64,000 nucleotides of DNA from Bacteroides sp. (GCA_014801945.1 JAAVDF010000025.1:54569-118568); one strand, 5' to 3'; shown: positions 1-8,856, counted from the first letter of the stretch. Program-made: numbers and translations. The notes: generated by a model from the letters alone, not told the origin.

Positions 1-621
1 CTTACACGAATAAATCTTATGGGAGCAGGTCGCCCCGGTGAGGATACACCTGTACTCAAAGGTAACCGCGTAGCTGTGATCGGCGGCGGCAACACTGCGA
101 TGGATTCAGTGCGCACGGCTCTGCGTCAGGGCGCAAAGACTGCCATGATCGTGTATCGCCGTAGTCTTGAAGAGATGCCTGCCCGCGTAGAGGAGGTGCA
201 TCACGCGCAGGAGGAAGGCGTAGAGTTCATGACCCTCTGTAATCCCGTGGAGTATCTTGCCGATGAGAAAGGCCGCGTGAGGGCAATGCGGGTTCAGCGT
301 ATGGAGCTTGGCGAGCCTGATGCTTCCGGCCGACGCACCCCCGTGGCCATCGAAGGTGCGATCGACGAGATTGAAGTGGATCTGGTGATCGTCAGTGTAG
401 GTGTCTCCCCCAACCCCCTTATCCCCAATGCCATTCCTGAACTTGAAGTCTCACGCCGCGGCACAATCGTTGTCAATGAAGAGAGTATGCAATCGTCGAT
501 CTACGACATATATGCCGGAGGCGACATTGTCCGCGGTGGCGCAACCGTAATCCTTGCTATGGGCGACGGCCGCAGAGCCGCAGACGCTATGCACAAGGAG
601 CTTATGAAACAGGAAAAGTAA
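1..621 (+). CDS. gltD: Glutamate synthase small subunit-type FAD/NADPH oxidoreductase (3' part)
   Basis: Partial gene: the reading frame is open from base 1, so the true start lies to the left and only the last 206 codons are visible. The protein is the C-terminal part of the NADPH-dependent glutamate synthase beta-subunit family (GltD, often annotated GltA in anaerobes). It passes electrons from NADPH through FAD to the glutamate-forming subunit or, in stand-alone forms, to ferredoxin. Seen directly: a dinucleotide-binding segment VAVIGGGNTAMDSVRTAL followed by YRRSLEEMPAR, typical of this family, and a terminal GGDIVRGGATVILAMGDGR segment that contacts FAD. Ends with TAA, 18 bases before the next gene. 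Whether the missing part is fused to a ferredoxin-NADP reductase domain cannot be seen. Confidence 0.85.
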   Translation, partial: LTRINLMGAGRPGEDTPVLKGNRVAVIGGGNTAMDSVRTALRQGAKTAMIVYRRSLEEMPARVEEVHHAQEEGVEFMTLCNPVEYLADEKGRVRAMRVQRMELGEPDASGRRTPVAIEGAIDEIEVDLVIVSVGVSPNPLIPNAIPELEVSRRGTIVVNEESMQSSIYDIYAGGDIVRGGATVILAMGDGRRAADAMHKELMKQEK

Positions 622-639
622 TTTTTTCAACGTCTGAAT

Positions 640-2073
640 ATGAACATACCATTCCGACACATACTGTTGGCCTCAATGATTTCCTCCGTGATGGTTGCAT
701 CGGCAATCACCCCGGAAGAGGTCACAAAGGCCGTGAACCTCGCTCGTGAGGCACCCAAGAACAAAGTGCTGAACCGCAAGGCCGGTGAAGCTCTGCAGGA
801 AGCAGGTCGCTATAAAGAAGCGGTGAGCTTTTATCTTAAAGGTGACAACGCGGCAAATCTTGGCGCGGCAGAGTGTTACTTCTACCTTTATGATTTTGAC
901 AAAGCTGAGGAGCATCTTGACAAATATCTTGCGAAAAGGACAAAGGCAGAGGAAGCCAAGGACCGTAATTTCTCTTACGGTGACGGAAGTGAAATGATCG
1001 ACTGGACTGAAAATCTGAGCAACCGTATCGAACTCGGCCGCTCAATGCTTGACCGTGTCGAACAGATCGAGATCGTAGATAGCATCAATGTCCCGGCCGA
1101 ACAGTTTTTCAAATTTATCAAGCTCGCAAAAAGTGCGGGCACACTCGCGGATGATAGCGCGCTCGACAAAGCGGTCAACGCTACCGCTATGGAGCAGCTT
1201 GGCGTCAACGGTCTGTGCTCACCGGTGTATGTCAGCGAATCAGGTGACGATATTATATGGTATGGTTCTACAGGGACAGGAAACTCAAAAGTATTCGAGT
1301 CAATACGTCTTGCCGATGGAAGTTGGGACAATCCGACGGAACTCTTCGACTATACATCCATCTTCGGTGATTCTAACGGCTCGTGGGTATCCTACCCGTT
1401 TCTCATGTCGGATGGTATCACACTTTATTTCGCTGCAGACGGTGAAAACTCACTTGGTGAACTCGACATCTTCATCTCGCGCAGGGAGTCGGACGGTTTC
1501 CTCCAACCTTCCAATATAGGTATGCCATACAATTCTCCTTACAATGACTACTTATATGCAATTGATGAGGAGAATGGTATCGGATGGTGGGTTTCAGACA
1601 GAAATCAACTGCAGGATTCTGTGACAATCTATACTTTTCTCCCTAAGGATCTGCGCGTCAATTATCCGGTAGAAACTCCGGATCTCGCCGACTATGCACG
1701 TGTAAGTTCCATAGCCATGACACAGAAAGGCGAAACTGATTATGCACAGATCCGAAAGCAGATAGCTGCTATCTCAAGCAGTACCGGGAAGAAAAATGAG
1801 GATGAAATCCGCTTTGCTTTACCGGGAGGACGCATAATTACCTCTACTTCACAGTTGAGAAGTCCGCGGGCCGCTACGGCTTTGCGCGAATACTTTGCAG
1901 CAGAAGCAAAGGTCGAAAAGATGCGTCAGGACTTGGCCGCTATGCGTACAACCTACGCCAAACGTGATAAGTCAATCGGTCCCCGGATTCTGGCTGCGGA
2001 AAAAGAGCTTGAACAGAAGGAAGCTGAACTTAAACAGCTGAAGAACCGTGTGATCTCTCTTGAAAAGAACTAA
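640..2073 (+). CDS. Exported TPR/beta-propeller (PD40-like) protein with C-terminal coiled coil
   Basis: 477 residues. An N-terminal signal peptide (residues 1-22, ending around VMVASA) is followed by helical TPR-like repeats (about 25-110: YKEAVSFYLKGDNAANLGAA, then a FDKAEEHLDKYL unit). The middle (about 190-350) has short beta-propeller blades of the PD40/WD40-like type, such as DGITLYFAADGENSLGELDI, also present in PorE-like proteins. The last 60 residues (EAKVEKMRQDLAAM to the end) are a charged coiled coil. Probably periplasmic or outer-membrane associated. It follows gltD by 18 bases and may share its transcript. No enzyme motif is visible and the exact function is unknown. Part of the architecture (TPR plus propeller) recurs in the gene at 47213. 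Confidence 0.75.
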   Translation: MNIPFRHILLASMISSVMVASAITPEEVTKAVNLAREAPKNKVLNRKAGEALQEAGRYKEAVSFYLKGDNAANLGAAECYFYLYDFDKAEEHLDKYLAKRTKAEEAKDRNFSYGDGSEMIDWTENLSNRIELGRSMLDRVEQIEIVDSINVPAEQFFKFIKLAKSAGTLADDSALDKAVNATAMEQLGVNGLCSPVYVSESGDDIIWYGSTGTGNSKVFESIRLADGSWDNPTELFDYTSIFGDSNGSWVSYPFLMSDGITLYFAADGENSLGELDIFISRRESDGFLQPSNIGMPYNSPYNDYLYAIDEENGIGWWVSDRNQLQDSVTIYTFLPKDLRVNYPVETPDLADYARVSSIAMTQKGETDYAQIRKQIAAISSSTGKKNEDEIRFALPGGRIITSTSQLRSPRAATALREYFAAEAKVEKMRQDLAAMRTTYAKRDKSIGPRILAAEKELEQKEAELKQLKNRVISLEKN

Positions 2074-2110
2074 CCCTATAGTCTAATCCATTAATCCCCT
2101 AATTTTGCCT

Positions 2111-3079
2111 ATGGAGATAACATTAATCCTGATTCTGATTGCAGTAGTAATCATTATCTGTATCTTCTTCTACTACGTCCCCTTCTTCCTGTGGATCTCG
2201 GCACGAGTAAGCGGAGTGAAGATCTCGCTCATGCAGTTATTCCTCATGCGCATACGAAATGTACCCGCCTCACTGATCGTGCGTGCCCTCATCGAGGCTC
2301 ATAAAGCAGGTCTCAACGATGTCACACGCGATGATCTTGAAGCACACTACCTTGCCGGTGGTAATGTCGAGAAAGTGGTTCATGCACTCGTGTCGGCTTC
2401 AAAAGCCAACATTGACCTTGGTTTCAAGATGGCTACCGCTATCGATCTCGCAGGTCGTGACGTGTTTCAGGCCGTACAGATGTCAGTGAATCCCAAAGTG
2501 ATTGAAACGCCTCATGTCACAGCCGTTGCTAAGGATGGTATTCAGCTTATCGCAATAGCCCGTGTGACAGTCCGTGCGAATATCCGTCAACTCGTCGGCG
2601 GCGCCGGTGAGGATACTGTGCTCGCCCGTGTCGGAGAAGGCATTGTATCATCTATCGGATCGTCTGAAAGCCACAAGCAGGTTCTTGAAAACCCCGACAA
2701 CATCTCGAAACTCGTACTCCGCAAAGGTCTTGATTCGGGAACTGCGTTTGAGATCCTTTCGATCGACATCGCCGACATTGACATAGGTAAGAATATCGGT
2801 GCGGCCCTTCAGATCGATCAGGCTCAGGCAGACAAGAGTATCGCACAGGCCAAGGCGGAGGAACGCCGCGCTATGGCGATAGCTCTCGAACAGGAAATGC
2901 GTGCAAAGGCTCAGGAAGCACGTGCAAAAGTGATCGAGGCCGAAGCAGAGCTACCGCGTGCTATGGCTCAAGCCTTCCTTTCAGGAAATCTCGGTATCAT
3001 GGACTATTACCGCATGAAGAATATCGAATCCGATACCACCATGCGTCAGAACATAGCCAATCCTCCAACAACTAAATAA
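2111..3079 (+). CDS. floA: Flotillin-like protein FloA (UPF0365)
   Basis: 322 residues from ATG at 2111; an in-frame TTG at 2105 would add two residues but ATG is the better start. FloA proteins sit in the inner membrane, form oligomers and organise membrane microdomains. Visible: a hydrophobic N-terminal segment (about residues 3-30), a PHB/SPFH-like region with the family-specific [20 protein letters not shown] segment, a [20 protein letters not shown] stretch, and an Ala/Glu-rich helical C-terminal coil ([20 protein letters not shown]). Length and motif order fit the UPF0365 family closely. A TAATTTTG box at 2100-2107 lies only 3 bases before the start, so either transcription comes from upstream or the message is nearly leaderless. 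Confidence 0.93.
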   Translation: MEITLILILIAVVIIICIFFYYVPFFLWISARVSGVKISLMQLFLMRIRNVPASLIVRALIEAHKAGLNDVTRDDLEAHYLAGGNVEKVVHALVSASKANIDLGFKMATAIDLAGRDVFQAVQMSVNPKVIETPHVTAVAKDGIQLIAIARVTVRANIRQLVGGAGEDTVLARVGEGIVSSIGSSESHKQVLENPDNISKLVLRKGLDSGTAFEILSIDIADIDIGKNIGAALQIDQAQADKSIAQAKAEERRAMAIALEQEMRAKAQEARAKVIEAEAELPRAMAQAFLSGNLGIMDYYRMKNIESDTTMRQNIANPPTTK

Positions 3080-3085
3080 AGAACA

Positions 3086-3931
3086 GTGAACATAAGAGAA
3101 ATTATAAGCTCGACAAGAGCGTATAACCTTCATTCTCATACTCAATTCTGTGACGGGCGCGCCGATATGGCGCGCTTTGTTGAAGCAGCCATCGAAGCCG
3201 GGATACAACATCTCGGCTTCACTCCTCATTCCCCGATTCCTATTGCATCGCCCTGCAATATGAGTGCTGATGCGGTTGATGAATATATCCGGACATTCAA
3301 TAATCTCAAGGATGAACATGCAGGAGAAATCAATCTCTATCTGTCAATGGAAATTGATTATCTTGGCAAGAACTGGGGTGCATCACACGAGTATTTCAGA
3401 AACCTTCCGCTTGACTACCGACTCAGCTCGATTCATTTCATTCCGACTCAGGAAGGCGAACTGATCGACATCGACGGTAGTCCTAAGAGATTTATCGAAA
3501 AGATGCATACCAATTTCCATGATGACATCCGTTATGTGGTCGATACTTTTTACCGTCATACTCTTGACATGATCGAGGCAGGAGATTTCGACATAATCGG
3601 GCACTTTGATAAAGTGGGGTTCAATGCCTCACATTTCCGTCCCGGAATCGAGGATGAGGATTGGTACAGAAAACACCTCGACAATGTGATCGATGCCCTC
3701 ATTGCAAAAGATATCATTATTGAGGTCAATACCAAAGCATGGGAAGCTCCGGTCGGAAGCACGGAAGAAGAAGTGAAGAAATATGTCCCGCGAATGTTCC
3801 CGTCGCCCCACACTGTAAGACGTCTAAGGGATGCCGGTGCTGTTCTCGCAGTCAACAGCGACGTCCATTACCCTGAACGCATAACTTTCGGCCGTCAGGC
3901 CGCTTTCGATATAATTGACGGGAAGGTGTGA
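3086..3931 (+). CDS. PHP-family histidinol-phosphatase
   Basis: 281 residues from GTG at 3086, six bases after the floA stop codon, so cotranscription is likely. PHP phosphoesterases of the HisK/HisJ type hydrolyse L-histidinol phosphate in histidine biosynthesis using a metal cluster. Metal-binding signatures are visible: NLHSHTQFCDGRADM near the N terminus (HxH), HLGFTPHSP, DIIGHFDKV in the middle, and VNSDVHYPE near the C terminus. Length agrees with the family. No other his genes are nearby, so the substrate is assigned from family only; another phosphomonoester is possible. Confidence 0.83.
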   Translation: MNIREIISSTRAYNLHSHTQFCDGRADMARFVEAAIEAGIQHLGFTPHSPIPIASPCNMSADAVDEYIRTFNNLKDEHAGEINLYLSMEIDYLGKNWGASHEYFRNLPLDYRLSSIHFIPTQEGELIDIDGSPKRFIEKMHTNFHDDIRYVVDTFYRHTLDMIEAGDFDIIGHFDKVGFNASHFRPGIEDEDWYRKHLDNVIDALIAKDIIIEVNTKAWEAPVGSTEEEVKKYVPRMFPSPHTVRRLRDAGAVLAVNSDVHYPERITFGRQAAFDIIDGKV

Positions 3932-3953
3932 CGAAAACGTACTGCATTAAACC

Positions 3954-4011
3954 TTATAAGACCATCCGCGGACTGAATTTCTGATAATTCAGTCCGCGGA
4001 TGGTCTTATAA
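3954..4011. terminator. Bidirectional terminator hairpin between convergent genes
   Basis: A perfect 26-base inverted repeat: arms 3954-3979 and 3986-4011 with a six-base loop. It lies between the convergent PHP phosphatase and 5'-nucleotidase genes, and the arm ends are T/A-rich so that either strand has a U-containing tail. Best read as a shared terminator. Confidence 0.85.
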
Positions 4012-4023
4012 TAAATCACGCTA

Positions 4024-5769
4024 TCAATCGCCGAACAGAACCTTACGATCCCTCCGGGCTGCCGGTGCAACAATATCTTCCGGTATGAATCGCCAGTTTG
4101 TATCGACCTTTGGTGAAATAGAGCCACGCTTCTCTATCTCCTTGATGAGATAGTAGCGCAGATCTTTGTCAGTAGATGAGAGTATGCGGGATTTCAATTG
4201 GTCATGGGGAATACCTGCACCTTTCGTCAACAGATCTCCACCGCCATTGCCACGATAAGAATTGACAGCAACCTTATAGACCTTCCGAGTATCAAAGGGA
4301 GTGCCGTCACTCATGGAGATGATATTTATTTTCTCACCCTGAGGTTTAGTGACATCCACAGTATAATCTATACCTGACGCAGAGTCGAAATTATATGACG
4401 GATTGAGAAGCTTGGCATAATCTCCCTTAGCAGCTGTCTTTTCACCTGAGAAAAGCAAAAGATTATCATCAGCCGATTTCATCACATCAGTCCAAAGCGA
4501 ATAGCTCATCTCAAGATAGTCCTTGATCTCCTGTCCGGTCATAGAAATTGTGTAGAGCATATTCTCATACTTATACAAAGTAAACATATCGCTCATGCGA
4601 AGGTCACCTTTCTTGATCAGTGCGTCGAATGATAGCGGTGCAGCGAGTGAAATATCAGCTCCGGAGATAGCCAGTTGTAAATCATGCAGAAGCGTCATGA
4701 AAGCCGAGGGACCGAAATAGGCATCACGGACGGAGAAATCACCTTCGGAAGAACCAAGTCGGCGGCTGACGAACTCTTTGATTTCCTGCTGTTCGGGATG
4801 AAATGCCTGCATAAAGGCAGAGTCTGGTTTGAGATTATTAAGGGGTGTAAGCAATCCGCTCACCTTTTTATCCACAATCTTTCCATCGGCATTTCTCGTA
4901 AAGGTTACCTCACCCTCGGCAAGATAGCCGGCACTATTGGCCGGATTCAGTATGACAGCCTTGGATTCAGGGTACTTGCCGTCAGTGGAATTATAAAGCG
5001 TGTGATCATGACCCATGAATATCATATCGAATCCCGGCACTTGATCAGCCACAAGAAGCGAGGCATTTTCACGCCATTCACCCGTCATCTTCCCGGAATC
5101 ATGACCTGAATGGAACAGTCCGACAAGAAGATCAGGTTTTTCATTTTCGAGAATATAGGGAACCCACTTGCGCGCGCTTTCCACCATATCCTCAAATTCC
5201 AGTCCCGACCAAAGATTTTCAGGAAGCCACGCAGGGATGGCGGGAGTGAGAAGTCCGAGCACTACAACCTTGACTCCATCACGTTCGATCACGGCATAAG
5301 GCTGGAGATAGGGCTTGCCTGTCGAACGGTCAACGACATTCGCTCCGAGGAGAGGAAGATTTCCAAGATCAGCACGGTAACGGTCATAAACGGCATGACC
5401 TGTCTCCACATCATGATTACCTATCGTCTGCGCGTCATACGAAAGGTAGTTCAGCATCCGTGCTGTCGGATGTGGGACATCTGTCTTGATAAAATTATAG
5501 TAATAAGCTGTCGGTTGTCCCTGAAGGATATCGCCGTTGTCAAGGAGAATTACACGGTCATTCCCCAAGGAGTCGCGCAACTGACGCACACGTGTGGCCA
5601 CTCTTGCAAGTGATCCGTTTCCGGGTGTCATTTTTATAAAGTCATACGGAAAGAAATTTCCGTGAACGTCAGAAGTAGCTGCGATTTTAAACGTCAGCTC
5701 CTCGGCCGCAGTATTAGCCGCGCCGAGGAGTGATGATGCAATGGTCATTGCCAAAATGTATTTTTTCAA
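4024..5769 (-). CDS. Periplasmic 5'-nucleotidase / 2',3'-cyclic-nucleotide phosphodiesterase family protein
   Basis: 581 residues with a signal peptide (MKKYILAMTIASSLLGAANT). It belongs to the UshA/CpdB family: an N-terminal calcineurin-like metallophosphoesterase domain and a C-terminal 5'-nucleotidase domain. Metal motifs seen: SDVHGNFFP (DxH), DNGDILQG (GDxxQG), IGNHDVE (GNHD), and FHSGHDSG/MGHDHT in the distal part. The C-terminal domain carries NSYRGNGGGD, a nucleotide-base contact loop of the family. Expected to dephosphorylate extracytoplasmic nucleotides for nucleoside uptake. It is monocistronic, ending at the large hairpin 3954-4011. Whether it prefers 5'-nucleotides or 2',3'-cyclic nucleotides cannot be told from motifs. 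Confidence 0.87.
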   Translation of the reverse strand: MKKYILAMTIASSLLGAANTAAEELTFKIAATSDVHGNFFPYDFIKMTPGNGSLARVATRVRQLRDSLGNDRVILLDNGDILQGQPTAYYYNFIKTDVPHPTARMLNYLSYDAQTIGNHDVETGHAVYDRYRADLGNLPLLGANVVDRSTGKPYLQPYAVIERDGVKVVVLGLLTPAIPAWLPENLWSGLEFEDMVESARKWVPYILENEKPDLLVGLFHSGHDSGKMTGEWRENASLLVADQVPGFDMIFMGHDHTLYNSTDGKYPESKAVILNPANSAGYLAEGEVTFTRNADGKIVDKKVSGLLTPLNNLKPDSAFMQAFHPEQQEIKEFVSRRLGSSEGDFSVRDAYFGPSAFMTLLHDLQLAISGADISLAAPLSFDALIKKGDLRMSDMFTLYKYENMLYTISMTGQEIKDYLEMSYSLWTDVMKSADDNLLLFSGEKTAAKGDYAKLLNPSYNFDSASGIDYTVDVTKPQGEKINIISMSDGTPFDTRKVYKVAVNSYRGNGGGDLLTKGAGIPHDQLKSRILSSTDKDLRYYLIKEIEKRGSISPKVDTNWRFIPEDIVAPAARRDRKVLFGD

Positions 5770-5843
5770 AATATATATGATTATTGATTTTACAGTAGTC
5801 GAAATGCTGATTAAGTCTATAATGACTTACGTTCCAACCCCCG

Positions 5844-6617
5844 TCAGGGATTCGGTCCGGTGTAGAGTGCGCGGACCTTACCAACCGGCAATGAGCCTTC
5901 CACTTTCAAAGGTATTCTCTGTCCATCAGTAGAGATCCAGCCGGAAATAGGCTCAGAACTTTCAACACCTCTGCGGGTAAAAGTGAAATTTATATAGTAT
6001 GCCGGATAGGACTGGCCATTTAAGCTCACATTCTGACGGCCCATATAAGTGATCCTCAGTTTTTCTTTCTTTGAACCAGAAAAGATATTGACTGTCACAC
6101 CCTGTCCTTTTGACATATTATCGAAATCCAGAGTTCGGAGATAGAAGAACGAGCTGAGCATATCGACAGTCATACCCTGCGCCTCAAGATCGAGCGTTGA
6201 AGATGTAATCGGTTCACCGGGTGCTGAACGCTTATAGCGTACAGCCTCTGCGGTAAATGTATTACCGTCGCGCTGAAAATTAAGCACGTCCTTCTTGTAC
6301 TTTCCATTCTCGTGGGCAATATAGACGTAGTTGATAGGAAAGAAACCGTCTTTCGTCATTGTGGAGTAAAGAGTGTCGCGCAACATATAGATACTGTTGG
6401 CCCACGGTGCGTTTTCAGCATAAAGGGCTGCCTTGTAACAATCGCCCTCATTTTGGAGCGACATGGTTGCGTAGCCTGCCACTTTATTAATGAAACCCCA
6501 TTTATACATCACATCATAGGTCAGAGTTTCATCCTCAAGTGCCACAGGGGTTGCCGCGTTTGCGGCTGAAGCAATGATGAACAAGCCGAAAAAGGCTCTA
6601 AAAAATTTATGTTTCAT
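5844..6617 (-). CDS. DUF3108-family exported protein
   Basis: 257 residues from the ATG at 6617; the reading frame is open further upstream into the thymidine kinase gene, but MKHKFFRAFFGLFIIASAANA at the chosen start is a clear signal peptide. The mature protein is beta-rich and matches the DUF3108 pattern (YDVMYKWGFINKVAGYATMSL near the start; LDLEAQGMTVDMLSSFFYLR in the middle; GWISTDGQRIPLKVEGSLPVG near the end). The biochemical role of DUF3108 is not known; it is a periplasmic or envelope protein. Starts 25 bases after the tdk stop and probably shares the tdk transcript. Confidence 0.8.
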   Translation of the reverse strand: MKHKFFRAFFGLFIIASAANAATPVALEDETLTYDVMYKWGFINKVAGYATMSLQNEGDCYKAALYAENAPWANSIYMLRDTLYSTMTKDGFFPINYVYIAHENGKYKKDVLNFQRDGNTFTAEAVRYKRSAPGEPITSSTLDLEAQGMTVDMLSSFFYLRTLDFDNMSKGQGVTVNIFSGSKKEKLRITYMGRQNVSLNGQSYPAYYINFTFTRRGVESSEPISGWISTDGQRIPLKVEGSLPVGKVRALYTGPNP

Positions 6618-6642
6618 ACAAAACCGTATTTGATACGTTTTA

Positions 6643-7281
6643 TCAATCTGCCTTGAGTTCGCGGAATGGCAGAACCGAACGGTAGGACTGCTCGATGCGC
6701 TTATTGCGCCAGCACTTGCGGCATACGGCAATATAGCGGTCGTCGCCACCGATCTCTACCTGCTCTCCCTCCTCCACGAAATCTCCGTTACGGTCTATTC
6801 TTGCATTGATGATTGTCTTTCGGCCACATGTACATGTCGATTTTATCTCATCAATAGTATCTGCAATTTCAAACAGACGGCGCGAACCTTCAAAAAGGTT
6901 ACTCTTGAAGTCGGTACGCAGTCCATAGCAGATGACATTGCTGCCGAAATCATCCACGACACGTGCAAGCTGATCTACCTGTTCCACTGTAAGAAACTGC
7001 GCTTCATCTACCAGAAACCAGTCGATGACAGCCTCCGATTCCTCCGACAACTGTCTTGCCATCTCATAAAGGTTTGTGTCATGATAGACCCATCTGCACT
7101 CACGCTGGATGCCGATACGCGACTTGATCACATTGGTCAGGTCACGAGTATCGACCACCGGTTTCAGGCAGACATATTTCATGTGCCGTTCCTCAAAATT
7201 GTAGGCCGTTGTCAGAAGGATAGCGGTCTTTGCCGACCCCATCGTGCCGTAACGGAAATAAAGTTTACCTTTCCTGTTCAT
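6643..7281 (-). CDS. tdk: Thymidine kinase (type II)
   Basis: 212 residues. Phosphorylates thymidine to dTMP with ATP in the cytosol (pyrimidine salvage). Seen: P-loop-like FRYGTMGSAKT at the N terminus; DWFLVDEAQFLTVEQVDQL, the DE-AQF Walker B/lasso entry typical of type II enzymes; a CTCG pair and a CRKCW pair that form the structural zinc site; and CYGLRTDFKSNLFEGS, the family FxG loop. A minus-strand TACCTTTG box (7306-7313) is placed about 25 bases upstream of the start codon and is the likely promoter. The downstream DUF3108 gene probably belongs to the same unit. Confidence 0.93.
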   Translation of the reverse strand: MNRKGKLYFRYGTMGSAKTAILLTTAYNFEERHMKYVCLKPVVDTRDLTNVIKSRIGIQRECRWVYHDTNLYEMARQLSEESEAVIDWFLVDEAQFLTVEQVDQLARVVDDFGSNVICYGLRTDFKSNLFEGSRRLFEIADTIDEIKSTCTCGRKTIINARIDRNGDFVEEGEQVEIGGDDRYIAVCRKCWRNKRIEQSYRSVLPFRELKAD

Positions 7282-7305
7282 CTTTCCATGTATAAGATTT
7301 CACAG

Positions 7306-7313
7306 CAAAGGTA
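7306..7313 (-). promoter_or_regulatory. Bacteroides-type -7 box for tdk
   Basis: CAAAGGTA on the plus strand reads TACCTTTG on the minus strand, matching TAnnTTTG. It lies 25 bases before the tdk start codon and leaves a leader of roughly 18 bases. Confidence 0.6.
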
Positions 7314-7326
7314 AGGATTTTTTTTC

Positions 7327-7932
7327 TTATTGCGGTGTGCCCTGACGGGTAAACACGCAATCCATATTACCGATCTCGAATTTCAGTAACGTGCCTTTGA
7401 CCTTTACATCGTCGAGATGACGGATCGAGGAATAGCGCACTTCCAAAGCCCGCTTCATATTTGAAGTTACAGCCTGCGCTACAGACGAACGCATTGTCTC
7501 TATCTCCGGGGTCTGCGTGCCTATCATGTTTCCCTCGGCCACAATCTGATCGGGATCGACCATGACATTTAGTGTGGCAGGATCAAGAGCGACAGTTATC
7601 TCATCGTCATCAATAGCGGTCCATGTGCCACTGATGGTCGAACGCGCGGAAGCTGTAAGCGTGAGAGGCTGCTCGATGCCTGTATCAGCCAATACCTGCG
7701 TTGAGATAGTCAGCATTCCGGCTATGGTTATGCTTCCGGTCTTACCACCATTTTCAGGTGCAGCGAAATCATAAGTCTCAAGAATAGTTGTTGAGGCAAC
7801 TGAATTGTCCATAAAATTCTCAGGCGTACCGCTCCAAGAACCTTGGATATCTTTGGCCAGACGGCTGCTGCCGTCACATGACACAAGAGAAAGCGCTGCA
7901 AAAATGCAGGCTGAAGTGATCAAACCTTTCAT
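7327..7932 (-). CDS. Lipoprotein of unknown function
   Basis: 201 residues. The N terminus MKGLITSACIFAALSLVSC is a lipoprotein signal peptide with the lipidated Cys at about residue 19. The mature part starts with DIQGSWSGTPENF and contains several alternating hydrophobic strands (GSITIAGMLTISTQVL; SGTWTAIDDDEITVAL), suggesting a lipocalin-like or beta-sandwich fold. No catalytic motif is visible. It ends just upstream of the tdk promoter on the same strand and is probably transcribed separately. Conserved-lipoprotein status is inference. Confidence 0.7.
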   Translation of the reverse strand: MKGLITSACIFAALSLVSCDGSSRLAKDIQGSWSGTPENFMDNSVASTTILETYDFAAPENGGKTGSITIAGMLTISTQVLADTGIEQPLTLTASARSTISGTWTAIDDDEITVALDPATLNVMVDPDQIVAEGNMIGTQTPEIETMRSSVAQAVTSNMKRALEVRYSSIRHLDDVKVKGTLLKFEIGNMDCVFTRQGTPQ

Positions 7933-8017
7933 TGTCTTTAATTGTAGTTATTAACTATTTTTACCAAATAAACACTCATGTATTAAGATTAGTTTCGTGG
8001 CTATCGGAAAAAATGAT

Positions 8018-8025
8018 TAATTTTG
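8018..8025 (+). promoter_or_regulatory. -7 box upstream of ssb
   Basis: TAATTTTG fits TAnnTTTG. It is about 90 bases before the GTG start of ssb. The leader would be about 80 bases. Confidence 0.5.
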
Positions 8026-8112
8026 TGTGGCGGATATGGTCGTATGACCCTGTCAACAGGAGATTCCATATCCTTTTATCCCATTATCCAACAATTAAAA
8101 ATCCAAGTCAAG

Positions 8113-8448
8113 GTGAGCGTCAACAAAGTCATACTTATAGGTAACGTGGGTGGCAATCCCGAAATCCGCTATATAGAATCGCGGCCTATAGCTACTATAC
8201 GGCTTGCGACAAACGAGCGCGAACGCACACGCCCCGACGGAACAAAGATCCCTGAAAGAACGGAATGGCACACTATAATAATGTGGGATGCCGCGGCCGA
8301 GTTTGCCGAAAAATATATCCGCACAGGCACACGCCTCTATGTGGAAGGGAAGATACGCTATCGGATATGGGAGGACCGTAATGCCATCAAGCGCACGGTA
8401 ACAGAAATATATGTGGATAACTTCGAGTTGCTTGGAGCAGGGAAGTGA
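8113..8448 (+). CDS. ssb: Single-stranded DNA-binding protein
   Basis: 111 residues from GTG at 8113. The frame is open for 30 codons further upstream, but homology to the OB fold begins at SVNKVILIGNVGGNPEIRY, which is the standard SSB N terminus, so GTG is preferred. Motifs: IATIRLATNERERTRPDG, then RTEWHTIIMWDAAAEFAEKYI, then GTRLYVEGKIRYRIWED, all in the usual order. The protein is short: it has the OB fold but no acidic tail ending in the DDDIPF-like peptide used to recruit partners (the last residues are FELLGAGK). It could be an accessory SSB or the housekeeping copy with a reduced tail. Confidence 0.9.
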   Translation: MSVNKVILIGNVGGNPEIRYIESRPIATIRLATNERERTRPDGTKIPERTEWHTIIMWDAAAEFAEKYIRTGTRLYVEGKIRYRIWEDRNAIKRTVTEIYVDNFELLGAGK

Positions 8449-8494
8449 CGCTTCTCATCTACGGTTTTCTACCTGCCTTTCCCGCCTTGAGTTT

Positions 8495-8791
8495 TCAATC
8501 AAATAATGAAGGATAGGATTTACGCTGTCCCCGCCCGGTTGATGCATAGAAGCCGGCTGACATGTTAGGTTTAGCCTGCGTGTTGAGAACGACATTGTGT
8601 TGCTGTACCCACCCTTGGGTGCTGTTGCGTATTCTTAATGTAACCACTCCTTTTGTCATTTCTGCCTGACTTTTGACATGACGGAGCACATCGCCCATTG
8701 ACTCTGCACCACGCAGACTGGTCGAAAGAAGAGTCACACCGCTGCTGAGAGCGGTAACATAGAGGGTGTCTGTTCTATTGATAGCTGTCAT
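8495..8791 (-). CDS. Small protein of unknown function
   Basis: 98 residues from ATG at 8791 (MTAINRTDTLYVTALSSGV). The frame is open for 31 more codons upstream, but that stretch overlaps a promoter-like box and a palindrome, so the inner ATG is preferred. The protein has no signal peptide or membrane segment. The middle is alternating polar/hydrophobic (GVVTLRIRNSTQGWVQQHNV) and the tail is basic and aromatic (GFYASTGRGQRKSYPSLFD). I do not recognise the family. It stands alone between ssb and the efflux operon, with its own promoter-like box at 8849-8856. Confidence 0.55.
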   Translation of the reverse strand: MTAINRTDTLYVTALSSGVTLLSTSLRGAESMGDVLRHVKSQAEMTKGVVTLRIRNSTQGWVQQHNVVLNTQAKPNMSAGFYASTGRGQRKSYPSLFD

Positions 8792-8824
8792 AATCAGAAT
8801 ATTTATGGTTAAAATTACTCCGGA

Positions 8825-8836
8825 GAGATTAATCTC
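8825..8836. promoter_or_regulatory. Palindrome in the leader of the small gene at 8495
   Basis: GAGATTAATCTC is a perfect 12-base palindrome within a longer GGAGA/TCTCC arrangement (8822-8837). It falls just downstream of the expected transcription start from the minus-strand box at 8849-8856 and about 34 bases before the start codon, a position suited to a repressor site. Confidence 0.4.
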
Positions 8837-8848
8837 CTGATTATAATG

Positions 8849-8856
8849 CAAATTTA
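8849..8856 (-). promoter_or_regulatory. -7 box for the small gene at 8495
   Basis: CAAATTTA on the plus strand reads TAAATTTG on the minus strand, matching TAnnTTTG, 58 bases before the ATG at 8791. Confidence 0.5.
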
